Counted from the stretch's first letter, positions 44,102 through 57,121 are shown. The stretch: 64,000 nt of DNA from Bubalus kerabau (GCF_029407905.1 NC_073633.1:30642501-30706500), one strand, 5' to 3'. The notes: generated by a model from the letters alone, not told the origin. Program-made: numbers and translations.

Positions 44102-44808
44102 AAGGTAAGGCATTTCACCCACCACTCTGGGTGAAACCAGATAGTTGTGAATGATTATGATCAACAGGGTGCTTTGCATTCTGCCTTGTATTATGCTATT
44201 TTTGCTCTTCAGCATCCCTTGGACTGCAAGATCAAATCAGTCCATCCTAAAGGAAATCAGTCCTGAATATTCATTGGAAGGACTGATGCTGAAGCTGAAA
44301 TTCCAATACTTTGGCCACCTGATGCAAAGCACTGACTCATTGGAAAAGACCATGATGCTGGGAAAGATTGAAGGTGGGAGGAGAAGGGGATGACAGAGGA
44401 TGAGATGGTTGGATGGCATCACTAACATGATGGACATGAGTTTGAGTAAGCTATGAAAGCTGGTGATGGACAGGGAAGCCTGGCAGTGCTGCAGTCCACG
44501 GGGTTGCAAAGAGTCAGACATGACAGAGAGACTGAACTGAAGAAGTTACTATTTCTATTTCCTTATCTCTTCTCCTACTTCCTCTCCATTACTGAAGTCT
44601 GGCTAATGGCTTTCTACAATGTATACAGAGTCACTTAATAAAAGCAGCCAACTTAAGAAGTTTAAGGGTGTTTAAGTAGAAGAGATAAAGGAAACTTCCT
44701 ACTCTCCATTTCACCTGCCACTCTGTAAGAGTCTTAAAACTAGATAGTTGTGAATGATTATGATCAACATGGTGCTTTGCATTCTGCCTTGTATTATGCT
44801 ATTTTTGC
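44102..44808 (+). repeat. Direct duplication flanking the BovB copy
   Basis: A segment of about 70-105 bp occurs at 44102-44205 and again at 44703-44808. Both contain TAGATAGTTGTGAATGATTA or CAGATAGTTGTGAATGATTA followed by ATGATCAACA.GGTGCTTTG and CATTCTGCCTTGTATTATGC. The right copy does not abut the BovB end, so it is not a simple target-site duplication. Confidence 0.85.
44212..44542 (+). mobile_element. BovB LINE 3' region
   Basis: GGACTGCAAGATCAAATCAG, TATTCATTGGAAGGACTGAT, ACCTGATGCAAAGCACTGAC and GGTTGCAAAGAGTCAGACAT belong to the BovB ORF2 end and 3' tail. The reading frame is short and broken. Confidence 0.92.
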
Positions 44809-44976
44809 ACTTGTTTTCTCACCCTTAGTAAATTCAACTTGATGGAGGGATTGGACGTTAATTCTTGGTTCCTCCATATCCACCCCATCTAGCAAAGGGG
44901 AGAAATCAGTAGAAACATAAATGCTCTCTCTTAAGTACTCCCTTGCACCAAATACAGTGATAGTTAATAAGTGTGT

Positions 44977-45179
44977 GCATGTATGCTTAGTCTTGTCCAA
45001 CTCTTTGCAACCCCATGGACTGTTGTCTGCCAGGCTTCTCTGTCCATGAAAATTTCCAAGCAAGAATAATGCAGTGGGTTACCATTTCTTCCTCCAGGGG
45101 ATCTTCCCAACTCAGAGATCAAACTGCATCTCCCATATTAGCAAGTGGATTCTTTACCACTGAGCCACCTGGGAAGCCC
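44977..45179 (-). mobile_element. Bov-tA SINE, reverse
   Basis: GTGCATGTATGCTTAGTCTT start; ACCACTGAGCCACCTGGGAA end. Confidence 0.9.
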
Positions 45180-46550
45180 CAGTTATTAAGTAGGTCATGT
45201 CAAAGATCATACAGTAAAATTGATTTCTGGTAAAATGAATTTAAATATTAACACTTTATAAATATTTTTATTCTATGAGAACCATGATTAATAAAACATG
45301 CTAGTATTTATTTTTGTTTACTTAAGAAACACAAATAACATGTCAATCGAGCCTCATACTATCTGGGTTCCTCTGAGTAAGAACTGTATAAAATATTTAA
45401 CAGAAAAAAGGATAGTCTACCTGTTTGTCTAGGGAAAATAACAATTTCTCCTGATAAATAAAAGCTAATGATTAATTTAACACAAATTTCAGACACTCTC
45501 TGTTTAAGGTCCTAGGACATGTAGTAGGCAAAGGGAATACAGAGAGCAATAAGAATTAAACTCTGTAATCAAAAGACATACTATCCACAAGCGGAGAAGA
45601 GGCGAATGTAAAACTAACAACAGTACAATGAGGTCATTTTAAATAAAATTGCAATGTGGCAACTGAGCTGAGGCTTTAAGCACTTGGAGATGTTTCCTCT
45701 CTGATTACTTGTTCAAACTTAACAATTTGGAAAATATAGAAAAGCACAGGCAAGTTTAAGGGGGGGGAAAAAAAAGCACAAGTTCTCCCACCAGGGGGGA
45801 ACCACTATTAACATTTTAGTTTTTTTCTTACATGCTTTTTGTTTTTGCTTTTTAGATTTGCTTAAAACAATGCATGCATATGGCAAAAAGTTCAAATTGT
45901 AAAGAAAGGCATACCATTGAAAAATGTAAAAGGTTCACTCCCCAGAGATACATCCAAATAAGTTTTTAGGCCCAAGATGGAGTCGCTCCTGCTGGGGGTG
46001 TCACGTTAGCAAACTGAAACTTCAAGTTCCTGTAAAAGGTCACCTTGACCAGAAACGCAGTACACCCAGTCAATCTTCTCAAACACCATACTTTTTAGGC
46101 TGTAAACTTATTTCCTTGTTCCTTAATCTTTCTAAATAAGGTCAGATACACAACCGCAGGCGATCAAACCCGATTGCCTCGCTGCTTTTAATGCTGTATT
46201 AAGCTCATTCTGGCCCAAACTCCCTGGGGTAGTGCGCCACTGTTTGTGAGTCACCGTACTCTTCCAACCATGAATGGTTTTCATTTGAGTAAAGGACATT
46301 AAACTCGTTACTAAATTGTCTTGATTTTTGCCATTTGACAGGTAGACAGTTTCCTTGTGAATCTCTCTGAAATTAAGAATTAATTCGAAACTAATGCATA
46401 AAACTGTATTCACAAATGCATATATTCCTTAAAATGTATAGAGTATCACATTCTCTAGATAAGTGTTCTGCAATCTTGCTTTCCCCAACTACACAGAGAA
46501 ATATCCTTTATTCCTATTCCTAGCACAGCTGGCCCTTATTGCATTGCGTG
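45180..46550. other. Intergenic sequence without recognised features
   Basis: AT-rich and mostly unique. The stretch 45940-46280 has a mixed, repeat-like character (AGGCCCAAGATGGAGTCGCT) but I could not assign a family. Its ORFs have no recognisable homology. Confidence 0.45.
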
Positions 46551-46949
46551 CTCGGCTGCTATAATATAACCAGAGGGACTGCAGTGCAGACGACGGCAGT
46601 AGGTGGGAGACGGGATCGTTTCAGGATGCGGAGAATTAAGGGACCCGATTGTGGGTTCGGGCGGGGGAGAGCTAGCCAGTTGAACCAATTTGGTTGGCAT
46701 ATAGGGTATTAGAAAGTGAGATGACCTGGGGCCAGAGGACGAATGCTGTAGTATCCCAGGCCAGTATTTTATACTTTATTTACCTTTTGCAGTGGAGAGT
46801 TGAGTAAGTCAGTTGTTTTGCGAAAGATATGGGTTGTTTGAAGGGCTTGACAAGCTGAGAAATGTTCAGAAAGGAGTCAGGGGTTGGAAAAACTGCAGGG
46901 CTGGTTTGTATTCTAGCTTTTAGTGCTCCCTCCCCAGTCAAAGAAAAAA

Positions 46950-47820
46950 CAATTTTTTTGTCCACACCGCGGGCTACAGCTTTTCCTTTTACCTAGGCCG
47001 GGAGCTAGGGCAGACCTTTCGGAAGACTACCAAACAAGACCCGGCAATCTTTACCCGCCCCCTGCGCCGCGGGAATTCCGAGATCCGGGTGAGCCTGCTT
47101 CTAGGCGCTCTGAAGAGCAGATGGGATACTGAGACCGCCAATCAGACATATCGGATACCCGGATGTGAAGCGGTGAGCCTTACAAAGGCAAGTTTCCACC
47201 CAGAGCTTCGTCAGGGTACAGTGGCCAATAAGCATGACGCAGAAGATAAATGACAGGAAATATAACCAGTTACAAACTAGTTTTTCCCACGCATGTGGAA
47301 ATTCTCTAATTTAGTCTAACCCACTACTGATTGTGATTGGATAGAATTGTGAAGAGCGGTAGAACTGTCTAATGAGAAGCGGGAGCGAGAAAACTCGCAG
47401 CCAATAGGAGGATTCTCAGGAGTGGGGCGGGCCTAGACCTTCGCCTCGGCGGCAGAGGAGACTCGGGGGCCATTTTGTGAAGAGGCGAAGACTGAGCAAT
47501 TGCGACCGCGTTGCCGACCTCGAGCAGCAATCGGCTTCTCTGCGTAGAACCCAGGGGTAGGAGATTCAGAATCGAATCTCTTCTCCCTTCCCCCTCCTGG
47601 TAAGTGGAGGGAGCGGAAGCAGGGGAAGCGCTGGGTTCTTTGGGGAGCGCGAGGTGGAGTGGGAGAGAGGACGAGGGAACCCTCCCCTCGGTAGAGTAAG
47701 CAGGCCCCCATTTATTCTCTGGTTTGGGGGATTAGATTTTACGCAAGAGTTTTCTAGGCCTCAGCCTTTGCGTAGATTTTTAACCCAGTGTCCTCTAGGC
47801 CACAATCGGCAGGTAAAATG
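46950..47820 (+). promoter_or_regulatory. HNRNPC: HNRNPC CpG-rich promoter
   Basis: GC and CpG content rise sharply here compared with both flanks. There is no TATA box. Four CCAAT boxes lie within 270 bp: 47138-47142, 47225-47229, an inverted ATTGG at 47336-47340, and 47401-47405. A GC box GGGGCGGGCC follows at 47424-47433, about 30 bp before the likely start. Just inside exon 1, GCCATTTTG (47469-47477) fits YY1. This is a housekeeping-type NF-Y/Sp1/YY1 promoter. It could also fire toward RPGRIP1, which is inference. Confidence 0.85.
47455..47599 (+). other. HNRNPC: HNRNPC exon 1 (non-coding)
   Basis: Reads GGGGGCCATTTTGTGAAGAG, CGTTGCCGACCTCGAGCAGC and ATCGAATCTCTTCTCCCTTC, very close to the human HNRNPC 5' UTR. 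The donor is CTCCTG|GTAAGT. The 5' edge is estimated from the GC box position. No ATG opens a long frame in it. Confidence 0.88.
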
Positions 47821-50800
47821 CTGTTTTTCTTTTTCTCTCTCCTGTGTTAACGGCTGTCCTTTAATTTTCTGTGACCATGAGGACTCTGAGATTGTGAAAG
47901 GGATGATCAAAGATGCTCATGAATGTAGTTCAAGTTAATGTAGTGCCGATGCTTCCTGTTAAATTGAAAATTAAGTGGGGGATGGGGAAGGGTTATCAAG
48001 CAGAAATTTTTTGTACCGCAAGCCTCCAAATTCTGGAGCGTACCGCAGGGTATAAATATGAAAACAATAGGTTTAATATTTTACTGATTACTTTTTAGTT
48101 TACGCCTCTCTGAACAAATGATGGACCTCGAAATATTTTCAATTTTATTAAAAAAAATTGTAATCTGATGTACATATTAACAGTAATAATTAAAGCTGGA
48201 TTTTTATCTGCAGGTTACAAATCACTTGAAATATATAAGTTAGTGGAACTTGCTTGAGGTAGGTATTACTATCTTTCATAGACAGAAACCGAGGCATGAG
48301 TGTTGATGCCTGGGTCATATTAATCAGCCGAACTAGTAAGGAATTTGGTCTCGAGGTTAAATCAAGTGGCTTTACCTTCCCGTTGGAATAGTAGATATTA
48401 AAAGTAATTACAGCAAGGACTAGCGGTAACTGGAAATCCCCAAACTGCTCTTGGGGAAAAGATTATGAGTATTGCGTCTATTAATATAACGTCCTAAGAT
48501 TTTGTAAGTTTGATTTTCGGGATATTCTGGCATTAATTTTCCAGACCATCCCAAAGTTGGCAAAAATGCATAACTATATGCTTTTTGTTAAGCAGGTATT
48601 ATGGTGGTTACTATTTGCTAAGCCCTGAAAATTACTAAACAATTTTTGCTCAGTTTGTAAAGATTACGTAAGTTTCAAAGTATCACATTCACTTATCCAA
48701 GAAACCGCTTTTTTTTTTTTATCTTTTTGTAAGATTTAGGTGATTTTGTTTTTCATAATGTGTTAAACATTCACAAAAAGTAATGTTAAGTATAGTTTAA
48801 GCCCATACTGGGTAAATTTGTCCCTTAGGAACAGAAGCTAAAAAACTGTTACTCTAGGTAGCTATGTATCGATCGCTTAGCATATAGATTTTGTAATAGG
48901 AATCAAAAGCTTTGCCTTAAAAATAAAAGCTTAAGCATTTAGATTGTCACATGGACTTTTAAAAGGGCAATGATTGGTTAATTTAGGAAATCATACACCT
49001 AATATTGTTGGCAAATAGAAATGTATGAAATCAGTATTTAAGAATGGTAAAATTCTTAAATGGCAATAAAATTATTTGAAGGGCACTTTTCTTGCCTTGA
49101 GGTGTTAGAAATGGGTTCCTTAGGATCAGCATGTACCAAAGTAACAGTTTAATATCACTAATCCGGAATGATTTGGCCACAAAATGAATATCTGAAATAA
49201 TTGTAGATTTGATTTCAAATAGACAGGCATTAGTAACATTTTCATGTTGGCTGGAGAAGAGGGATTTAAGAAGGATGGCTTAAGTTGGAGGACTCTGTTT
49301 CCCATGCTCATGCCTCCTGCTGTTTTCTTTGGTAGAGAATATAAACACACCTTATTCCTGATTAGGTCTCTAGAGGGTTTTGCATAGTGTGTGACCTTGT
49401 TTTGGATGGAATTGCTGTAGAAACAAGCAAGGAATAAGCTCCAAAATAGCTAGTTATTCTAATCTTAAAGATTAATTTATATTAACTGGTGGATGTGTGA
49501 AATGTCAGGAAGTGTACAGTTGAAAGAACCTTCGTCTAGGAGTTAAGAGAACTGGATTTTCCCCCTCCTGTTGCTTATTACCTACCTGTTAGGCATATCA
49601 GTTAAACTTTCTGAAATTCAGTTTTATATTTATAAGGGGTCTTAGACTTCTTACCTCTTAATTTCTATTTTCTGTAATTCAAGTCATTTGTTGCCAGAAG
49701 GCTAAACAGTGTACAGAGATAGTTTTATTGTTGACAACAGTTTTTGTATATTAGTAATTACTGTTAACTGTCTTAACAGTATTTCAGTCTTCACGTCATT
49801 TTATTAGTTGTCTTTGAGGAGCATTATTTGCTCATACTTAATATATAGTCATTCATTCTCATTGGGATCAGGGAGGCTTAAAATTTTGTACATAATAGAT
49901 TTACTAGATAGTTGACTATGGTGAAAACCAGAACTTTAAGATGTAGCATAGCTGCATGTCTTCTCTTAGACATTGGAAATCTAAGGTTTAAAAAGGGAAA
50001 AGGGATTTCTGTAGGGCTTTGTGGTATAGCATTTAGTGTGGTAGGCTATAATCTTCGAGTTACTATGTTTCGATCCTAATTAGGGGATAGAGATTCCTTA
50101 TTAAACTCTACACAATGGTTCTTAAACATGAGCAGACATTAGGACCAGCAAGAGGGCTGGTTAAAACAGATTGCTGGGCTCTCCATCACCACTTTCTAAT
50201 AAAGTCAGTCTGAGGTAGACCCTGTTAATGTGCATTTCTAATATGTGCCACGCTATCTTGGTTGGCAGCCCTCACTTTGAGAATACCCCTTTAGAAGAAG
50301 GGATGCAAATCTCCTAGAGGTTTGACAAAGTATAAACTACAGGTGTACTATTAATTGCAAAAGTTACAATTAGGTGTTAAATTTGGTTAATCATTTTTAT
50401 GAGGGGGTAACTCATCAATTAAGCATAGTATCTTGGGAGACATCTTAAGTTCTTGAATTTGAAAGATGTAAATGTTTTCACATTACTTTTTAAGCTTATA
50501 ACATGTTTGCTGAGGATTTGTTTGTAGATGAACCAGTTATTTAACATCCTGACATTACTGAGTACCAAGTTCAGGCTTTGATTCCAAAGAAGAAAACAAT
50601 GTCTCACCATAACTGAACATCCCTTACACTTACACATTCAAAATGTATATTTGAATGTACATTCAAATAATTGTACATTTTCTGTAACTTTTTTTAATAG
50701 TTTACATTTGTAACATTTAACACATCAGTTAAAATTTAACACAGTCTAAGTGTAAAAGTAGCTTATTTGGTCTACTACTTCTCAAAAATAGAGTTAATAG

Positions 50801-52198
50801 TACCTTTTCTATTGCAGTAGTCATTAATTTGTAATTGACTTAAGGAACACTTTTTAAAAGCTCAGCTTAAATTTTTAGTTCACTGACATTTGGAAAGGAG
50901 GATAAAATCTCATGGCTGAATATTAAAATGCAAATACAGTCATTCTTGTTTGCTCAAAGACCTACAATCTAATTGCAAATCTTAGCCAGTCTGTTGTGGT
51001 GGTATGTATCAGATTCTTAGAATTCCTATCTTGGAATTAGCAATATGTATTATTTGTAGACAGTGGGACCACAAAGAAACAAACACGTACTTTTTGCCTG
51101 TTTTTTTAACATTGTATAGTCAGTAGCCACAATAATCTTTTTTCCTTCATCTGACTTTTCATTCTGTTACTGAGTGGATTAACGTGCTCTTTATTTAAAC
51201 TGTTTCCCTGACAGGTTCTGTCAGGTCTTATAGATTGACCACTCATTGGTTTTGAGACTAGATGTCATCTCTAGTATGTATCTTCAGAATAGATACTTCT
51301 CCTTCAATTTGTATGGTAGGAAAACTACCTGGGCCTAAAATTTAAAACACAAATCTGCTTTCTGCTGTTTGACATTTGTTCACTTCATCTCTGTTTACCT
51401 GGTTTTTCTAAATTTTCTTTGGCCAAACTGATTATCAAGAGTGTTTGAATGTGAATATTTTTCTGAGACCCTTAAGGGAATACAGGTGCATATGTAATTA
51501 AAATAGTCACCTACTGACATTGAAGAATTGTGAAGCCAGTCACTGGTAGAGATGATAATTCTATAGAGGCTTTCCCCATCCAGTGGGATGTTATGTTTTA
51601 CCAGAATGTTACATGAAATGGACAGATATTTCTGTCTTGGGGGTTTAGGGCACAACATTTCTGAGGAACTCTGACTCAATCTGTCCCTTCTCCTTTCACA
51701 GGGCAGCAAGGCGAACCCCATCCCTACTCACTGGAGCTCAGCTTTGATTTTTAACCTCCCTTCCCCACCCTTCCAGAACACACACATTCCCATTCCAAAA
51801 TTGATTTTATAAAGACATTTTAAACATAATGATGCAACTTGGTGTGCACTACGGCAAATTTACAGGTGGTTTTTTTTTTTCAATTGTTTCCAAAAACGGG
51901 ACTTGGATTTAAGATGTAATTTTTAAATTTCTATTTCTATTTTTTCTGCAGCAATTGGGTTAGAGGAGGAGGAGCCTTTTAGCCTCTCATAAACTGACCT
52001 CTCTACTTCCTCGTGTATTTTTAAGATTGATTGATGATGTGGAAAGGGCTTTGCTTGTCTGCTACTGAGAACTTTACCCTTGGCGGTTTTTGTGGAAACT
52101 GCTTTTGGAAAGAGAAAAGAAATGAACTTTACTGACTTGACATTTTTGCACCTCCCGTTTTTCTAATCTGGGCTATTTTTATTTTTGTTTTTTTACAG
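47600..52198 (+). other. HNRNPC intron 1
   Basis: CpG-rich for about 200 bp, then AT-rich and almost free of SINEs, unlike the dense repeats left of the promoter. A MER5A-type fragment lies at 50120-50300 and a possible MIR remnant at about 48250-48370. The final 500 bp has many T runs. No exon-like ORF was found. Confidence 0.6.
50120..50300 (+). mobile_element. MER5A-type hAT transposon remnant
   Basis: GGTTAAAACAGATTGCTGGG, AGTCTGAGGTAGACCCTGTT, ATGTGCATTTCTAATATGTG and CCTCACTTTGAGAATACC match the MER5A layout. Confidence 0.75.
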
Positions 52199-52224
52199 TG
52201 AGATTTTTTTGATCTTCAGCTACA
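52199..52224 (+). other. HNRNPC: HNRNPC exon 2 (26-nt non-coding microexon)
   Basis: Acceptor TTTGTTTTTTTACAG, exon TGAGATTTTTTTGATCTTCA plus GCTACA, donor GTAAGT. The same 26 nt follow exon 1 in the human mRNA as I recall it, just before TTTTCGGC. It carries an internal U7 tract and lies after long U-rich intron sequence, both typical hnRNP C targets. Confidence 0.88.
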
Positions 52225-52320
52225 GTAAGTTATTCCAATTTTTTTTTTACATTTTTCCTGACTTTCCGCTGATTTCCTTTTTATTGTTGTTACTAGTTAC
52301 TATTATTTATTATACTTAAT

Positions 52321-52355
52321 GATGGTGATGATGATGATGATAATGACACTGATGA
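52321..52355 (+). repeat. GAT trinucleotide microsatellite
   Basis: Imperfect (GAT)n, GATGGTGATGATGATGATGA, 100 bp downstream of HNRNPC exon 2. Confidence 0.85.
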
Positions 52356-52756
52356 TTTTTAACCGGATTAAAATCGAGTTTTTCTGAATGTTCATTAAGA
52401 ATTTCTCCGGCCTCCTGATTGACTTTGGAGTTTTACATCTTGGGAGAGAAAGTGAAGGCATTAGCATTTTTAAGTGGATTGATCACATAAACCTTTTCTC
52501 TCCCAACCCTCCCCCCCTTGCCCTTATCCCCTTCCCCAGTCTCGAAAGAATTTTACTGGCTGTTAAGTCTGTGACCTTATTTTTCCTGATCTTTAACTTA
52601 ACTGTTTTAGAGAATCTCTGGACGTCTGTATTTTTTATTTTTTTATTTTTGTTTTTTTTTATTTTTAATCTTTCATTTGTTAAATTTTTAAACTGTGCTG
52701 CAATAAAATGTGTGTGGTATTACTTAACACCTGTGATGGTGATGGCATTTTCCCAG

Positions 52757-52931
52757 AAAGCCATCCCCCTCCTGTTTCCCTTGAAATCCCATCCTGCTTT
52801 TCCTGTACACTACCCATCATCACAAACCACAAGCTGCAGCAACACGGATGCCCAGCCTGGAGCAGCAGCAGCCAGGATGACCTGGAGCCAGGGGGGCCTT
52901 CGGAACAGATGCACACCCTTCCTGGGTGATG
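52757..52931 (+). other. Candidate alternative HNRNPC 5' exon
   Basis: 175 nt between CATTTTCCCAG and G|GTAAGAGG. It is GC-richer than its surroundings (CTGGAGCAGCAGCAGCCAGG) and lies 530 bp after exon 2. It contains ATGs without a long conserved frame, so if used it is likely UTR. It could instead be a chance pair of splice-like sites. Confidence 0.35.
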
Positions 52932-55900
52932 GTAAGAGGTGTGAGGTCCACTTGGTTTCATTGGAAAGACTAGGAAGTAACACCTGTTTAAGTTGATGTG
53001 GTGCAGGTGATAGCTTCGGAAATGTTTAGGTTAGGCTTTTGTGTGTGTATCTCAAAAGATGTTTTACTAAGGAAGGACCCTTCAGGGTTTTGTACACTAA
53101 TGGAATTATGAGTGTCAAACTTGGGGTGCTGAGGGTTTTTCCTAAAGCAAAGAGCAGCTGAAGTTTACATATATTTTAGAATGCAAATGACATGTTTTAA
53201 TGATCAGCAAGACAAAAATGTTAGGTATTCTTTTTTTCTTAGATTATTGCAAATTAGTAAACATTTTTTGTCATTTAGAGTAATCTTTACATTGTGACAA
53301 TAAATTTGGATTGTATTCTATTTAGGCTTTTTTATCATTAAAATTTAGTGTGAATCAACCCATAAGAAACATGCTTTGATATTGAAATGCTATCTGACTG
53401 GAAGGTTGTTTTTTTTTTTTTTAAAGAAAAGGATAAATAGACTTTTTAACCTCAGAAAGCAGGGAAATCTGTATAATCTCTGTATCCAAACCAGGAAAGA
53501 TCAAGGATTGACCTCTTTTTCAGTGATTACTTGTGGCCCAGCTACATATTAGGGAATTGACTGTGTTCCAAAGGTTAATGAGACTGAATATTCACAAGAA
53601 AAATGCAGAGATTAATAAGGATGTGGATAGTCAAAGTGTTAAAAATAATAGCAACCTGTAGAAATCACAGAGAGTAAGATGCAACTGAGTGACTAATACA
53701 CGGTAATATTTTAACAGCGGTGAAACGTTTTGATAATTCACTTGAGAGTTGCTTTAATGTTGAGCTGGGGTAAGGCCAGGGGAGTAGTAGAGTGGCTTTT
53801 AAAGGTATACTTAGCTGTGTGTACTGGAGTAAATCACATGCTTGACCCCTCCCCTTACTCCTATTGAAAGTAAAATCTAGTTAAAGTGAAAACTGAAGGC
53901 AGCCTCAAAGGAAAACAAAATGGGAGAAAATTAAGTAAAATGCTGTGAAGTTACCTGGAAGAGGAATGGAAAATTTTCTTTTAGGTCCAGGTTTTATTGA
54001 TATCCTTTTACAGATCCATTATTTCATGGGTTCTTCTGGTTTGCGGAATGCGAAAAGGTATAATAGTTCTTCAGGGACTCATAGCCTTGTGAGAGAGACT
54101 GATGGATGATATAATGTCACTGTGGTTAAAGGTAGGCACAGAGCCTATAGACTGTGCAATAGATGGGCGCCTCATTGACTCTTAAGAGGTCAGGAAAGGC
54201 TTTTAGAGAGTTAAGGCCAGGTTATAAAAATTTTAATACCGCGCCAAGGAATTTGTGCTTTATCCAGAAACTGACGACTATTAAAAGATTCTGAACTGAG
54301 GAATGATATCAGATTTTCATTTTTAGAAATGTCATTGTAATAGCCATGAGGAAATGGCCGTAGAGGAGAATGAGATTGGAGTAGGTGATAAATAAGTAAG
54401 AAACTGGAATAGAGGGAAGAATAATGAACTGGCTTTACTGGCCAGTTCACTGGGCAAATATCACTGCCAAAAGCAATGGTACTGGGATTAGGAACCAGTA
54501 AATTTAGGATTTGGTGGTGGCTGTGTTATGGAGAGTGACAGATTTGGGAAGATTCCCAGCTTTCAAGTTAGAAATGTTGTTTATTAAACATTTGAGTGCT
54601 TATTCTGAAAATCACCATTAGGCTTGGACATATACAGGTGAACAAAACATACTGTCTCCTGCCCTCTTGAGTATTATAGACCATTGAGAGAGAAGAGAAT
54701 AGCACTTTCACAATCTAGATCCATGAAGGAAAAGAGATGATAGTTAAGGGAGCCAGATATGGATATGGCAGTGAAAGGGTGCAGCCAGCAGAGAGACCTT
54801 AGGAGCTAAGTTTAAGTAGGACTAAAGACTAGGTTAGAAGACCTGTTAAAATTGGCCACTATCTATTCATCTCTTGAAGAAGATAGTAATCCTAGGCCTG
54901 AGGGCACCTGGCCCTGCATTTTCAAATAAGATTTCTTTGTGTGTATTAATGAACAAGAGTTTGAAGAGGATATTTAGTTAGGCTTTAGGAAGTTAATTAT
55001 TTCTCTAACACCCCTGTTGAATCAGACCTGACATAATAGCTTTCTTCCTATTTGAAAGGAAAAATGAAGTACAAAAACTTCAGTTTCTTGAAAGTGGTAA
55101 ATGGGGAACTTAGCATGTGTCCATTACTGTTAAAGTTCCTGTGTTAACTTAATTATAACCTTATGTAAGTATTACTGTCTTTCACATTTCAGAGATGAGA
55201 CTATTCAAGCACAGATTTGCATAATTTGCCCAAAGTTAGACAAACCTAATAAATGTCAAGTGAGGCATGGATTCAACCCAGGCAGTTAGAACTATAGATA
55301 TCAAGTCTTAATCATACTAGACTGACTGTACTTGACATGTGAAGTATTCTAGGAAAAACATCTTTGATTAAAGTGCCTAAAACAAAAAACTGCTCTGGAC
55401 TTCTGTTTTTAGCAAGTTTTAAGCAAAAAGTCATTGTTAAACTATTTTGTTCAGTTTACAACAGTTTAAATAGCATGACGTATCCAAGGTAATTATTTGG
55501 GTAGATACAGGTTTGTAGTATAATTTTCAAGACTCTCTGGTTGTAGCAACATTCTTTAGGGAAATAAACAATTAACATTTAAAAGTGAGTTTCAGTTGGG
55601 AGAAAAAAAGTAATCGTATAATTTATGGTTTTAAAAAATGTGTAACCCAGAGGGATTTACTAAATCCAGTGGTCCTTTTTCAGTCCTTACCAGTCTTGTT
55701 GGTATGATTTAACCAGTTGAGCTGCCACTTTTTAAAAATATTTTTACTTAGCTTCCAGGTTTTATTCTCTTTCTGGCTATTCCTTCTCCCACTTAGCTCT
55801 GTTGTTCAGGTCTTCCACTTTACTTTTCTACTCATACTTCCCTGGGTCATTTCATTCAGTCACATGATTTTTTATACTGTCTATAAGCTGGTGATGCCCA

Positions 55901-57121
55901 AACATGTATCACCAGCCTGGACTTCTCTTTATTGTCTCTATCCAGTTACCCAACTGACAGCTCCTGTGAGTGTTAAGTATATATCAGTTTAAAAGTCCAA
56001 AACTGGGCTCCTCCTGTTCTTCTCTCAAACCAGTTTCTTCTGCAGAGTGTTGCCCATTTCAGTTAATGAAACTGGCATTTTCATGTTTACTTTGGTTAGC
56101 CATCCTTGACTTTTTTTTTTTTTTTCCTCTCATACCTCATCTTTGGCATTGTAGAAAACACTATCATTTCTACCTTTTAATTATAACAAGGATTCACCAC
56201 TCATTCTGCTGTGACTTGATCCAATTTCAAGCCATCATTTATCTTTGGCACATTATTAAAATAGATTTGTATTTCTTTTATACCTCTACCCCAGTGTGTG
56301 GTAGCTAGATTGATCCTATTAAAATAATATTTGAAAAATGTATTACCTGAGTTTCTGGTTTGAAACTCACTTAATAGCTGCCTATTTCAGCATTCAAGTC
56401 AAAATTGTATTGTGATTTACAAGATGTGCTGTATGATCTGTTATGCACCTTCTTCTTGTTAATTGTATACTACTCGGCTTCAGCCACACTGGCCTCCTTA
56501 ACTGAGATTTGAATATACTAAATGTTCCTACCTCAGAAGCCTTTTTTGGGGGGGTGGTTCTTCTCCAGACAGGTTGGATTGCTCAGTTCATTTTTGTTCT
56601 TACTCAAAAGTCATCACCTCTGTTGTTTTCTCTCATTTAGCCTTCTAATTGCTCTTTAACACTTTTCATCAGCTCACATATTATTTTCTACTGTGTAAGA
56701 TATAGAGAAATACCTGGAAAGATGCACGTGAAAACACCATTGATGGATTACTTCTGGACAAGCGGGAAGGACTTAGGGTTAGAAGGAAACTTGCTTTGTG
56801 TGGTCAAAGACCATTATTGAGCAACACAACAGTATTTTGCTTCTAATTAAACCTAAAACTCCTTGTTGTCGATATACTTCAGCTCTTTGATTTTATGTCT
56901 GAATATAAATAGCATAACTGGCTTCTGTGGTAGTTTAGTAAGTGACTTTTTTTAGTTGTAAAAGCAGCCTTAAATTAGGTTTGCCTGTGATGGAATGAGT
57001 CCCATTTGAGGATGTAGGCTGCTATATTGCTGGTGATGGAACTTTAATAAAAATTTGGAAGAACTTTGTCATTTTTTAAGGATTTATTCTCCACTGGGAA
57101 TACATAGCCATTTTTAAGCAG
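52932..57121 (+). other. HNRNPC intron 2, repeat-poor part
   Basis: About 4 kb with no SINE of the Bov families. It contains several U-rich runs (53409-53422, 56110-56126), a MIR-like piece at about 55120-55290 and degraded repeat-like sequence around 54100-54850 that I could not name. ORFs are short and unconvincing. Confidence 0.5.

Noticed and set aside
46560..46690. GC-rich patch before the HNRNPC promoter as a tRNA or snRNA gene
   Set aside because: No A/B box pair, cloverleaf or snRNA motif could be found; more likely the outer part of the promoter region.
52388..52996. 202-codon plus-strand ORF in the HNRNPC intron
   Set aside because: Hydrophobic because of T-rich sequence, runs across intron and the candidate exon, no homology recognised.
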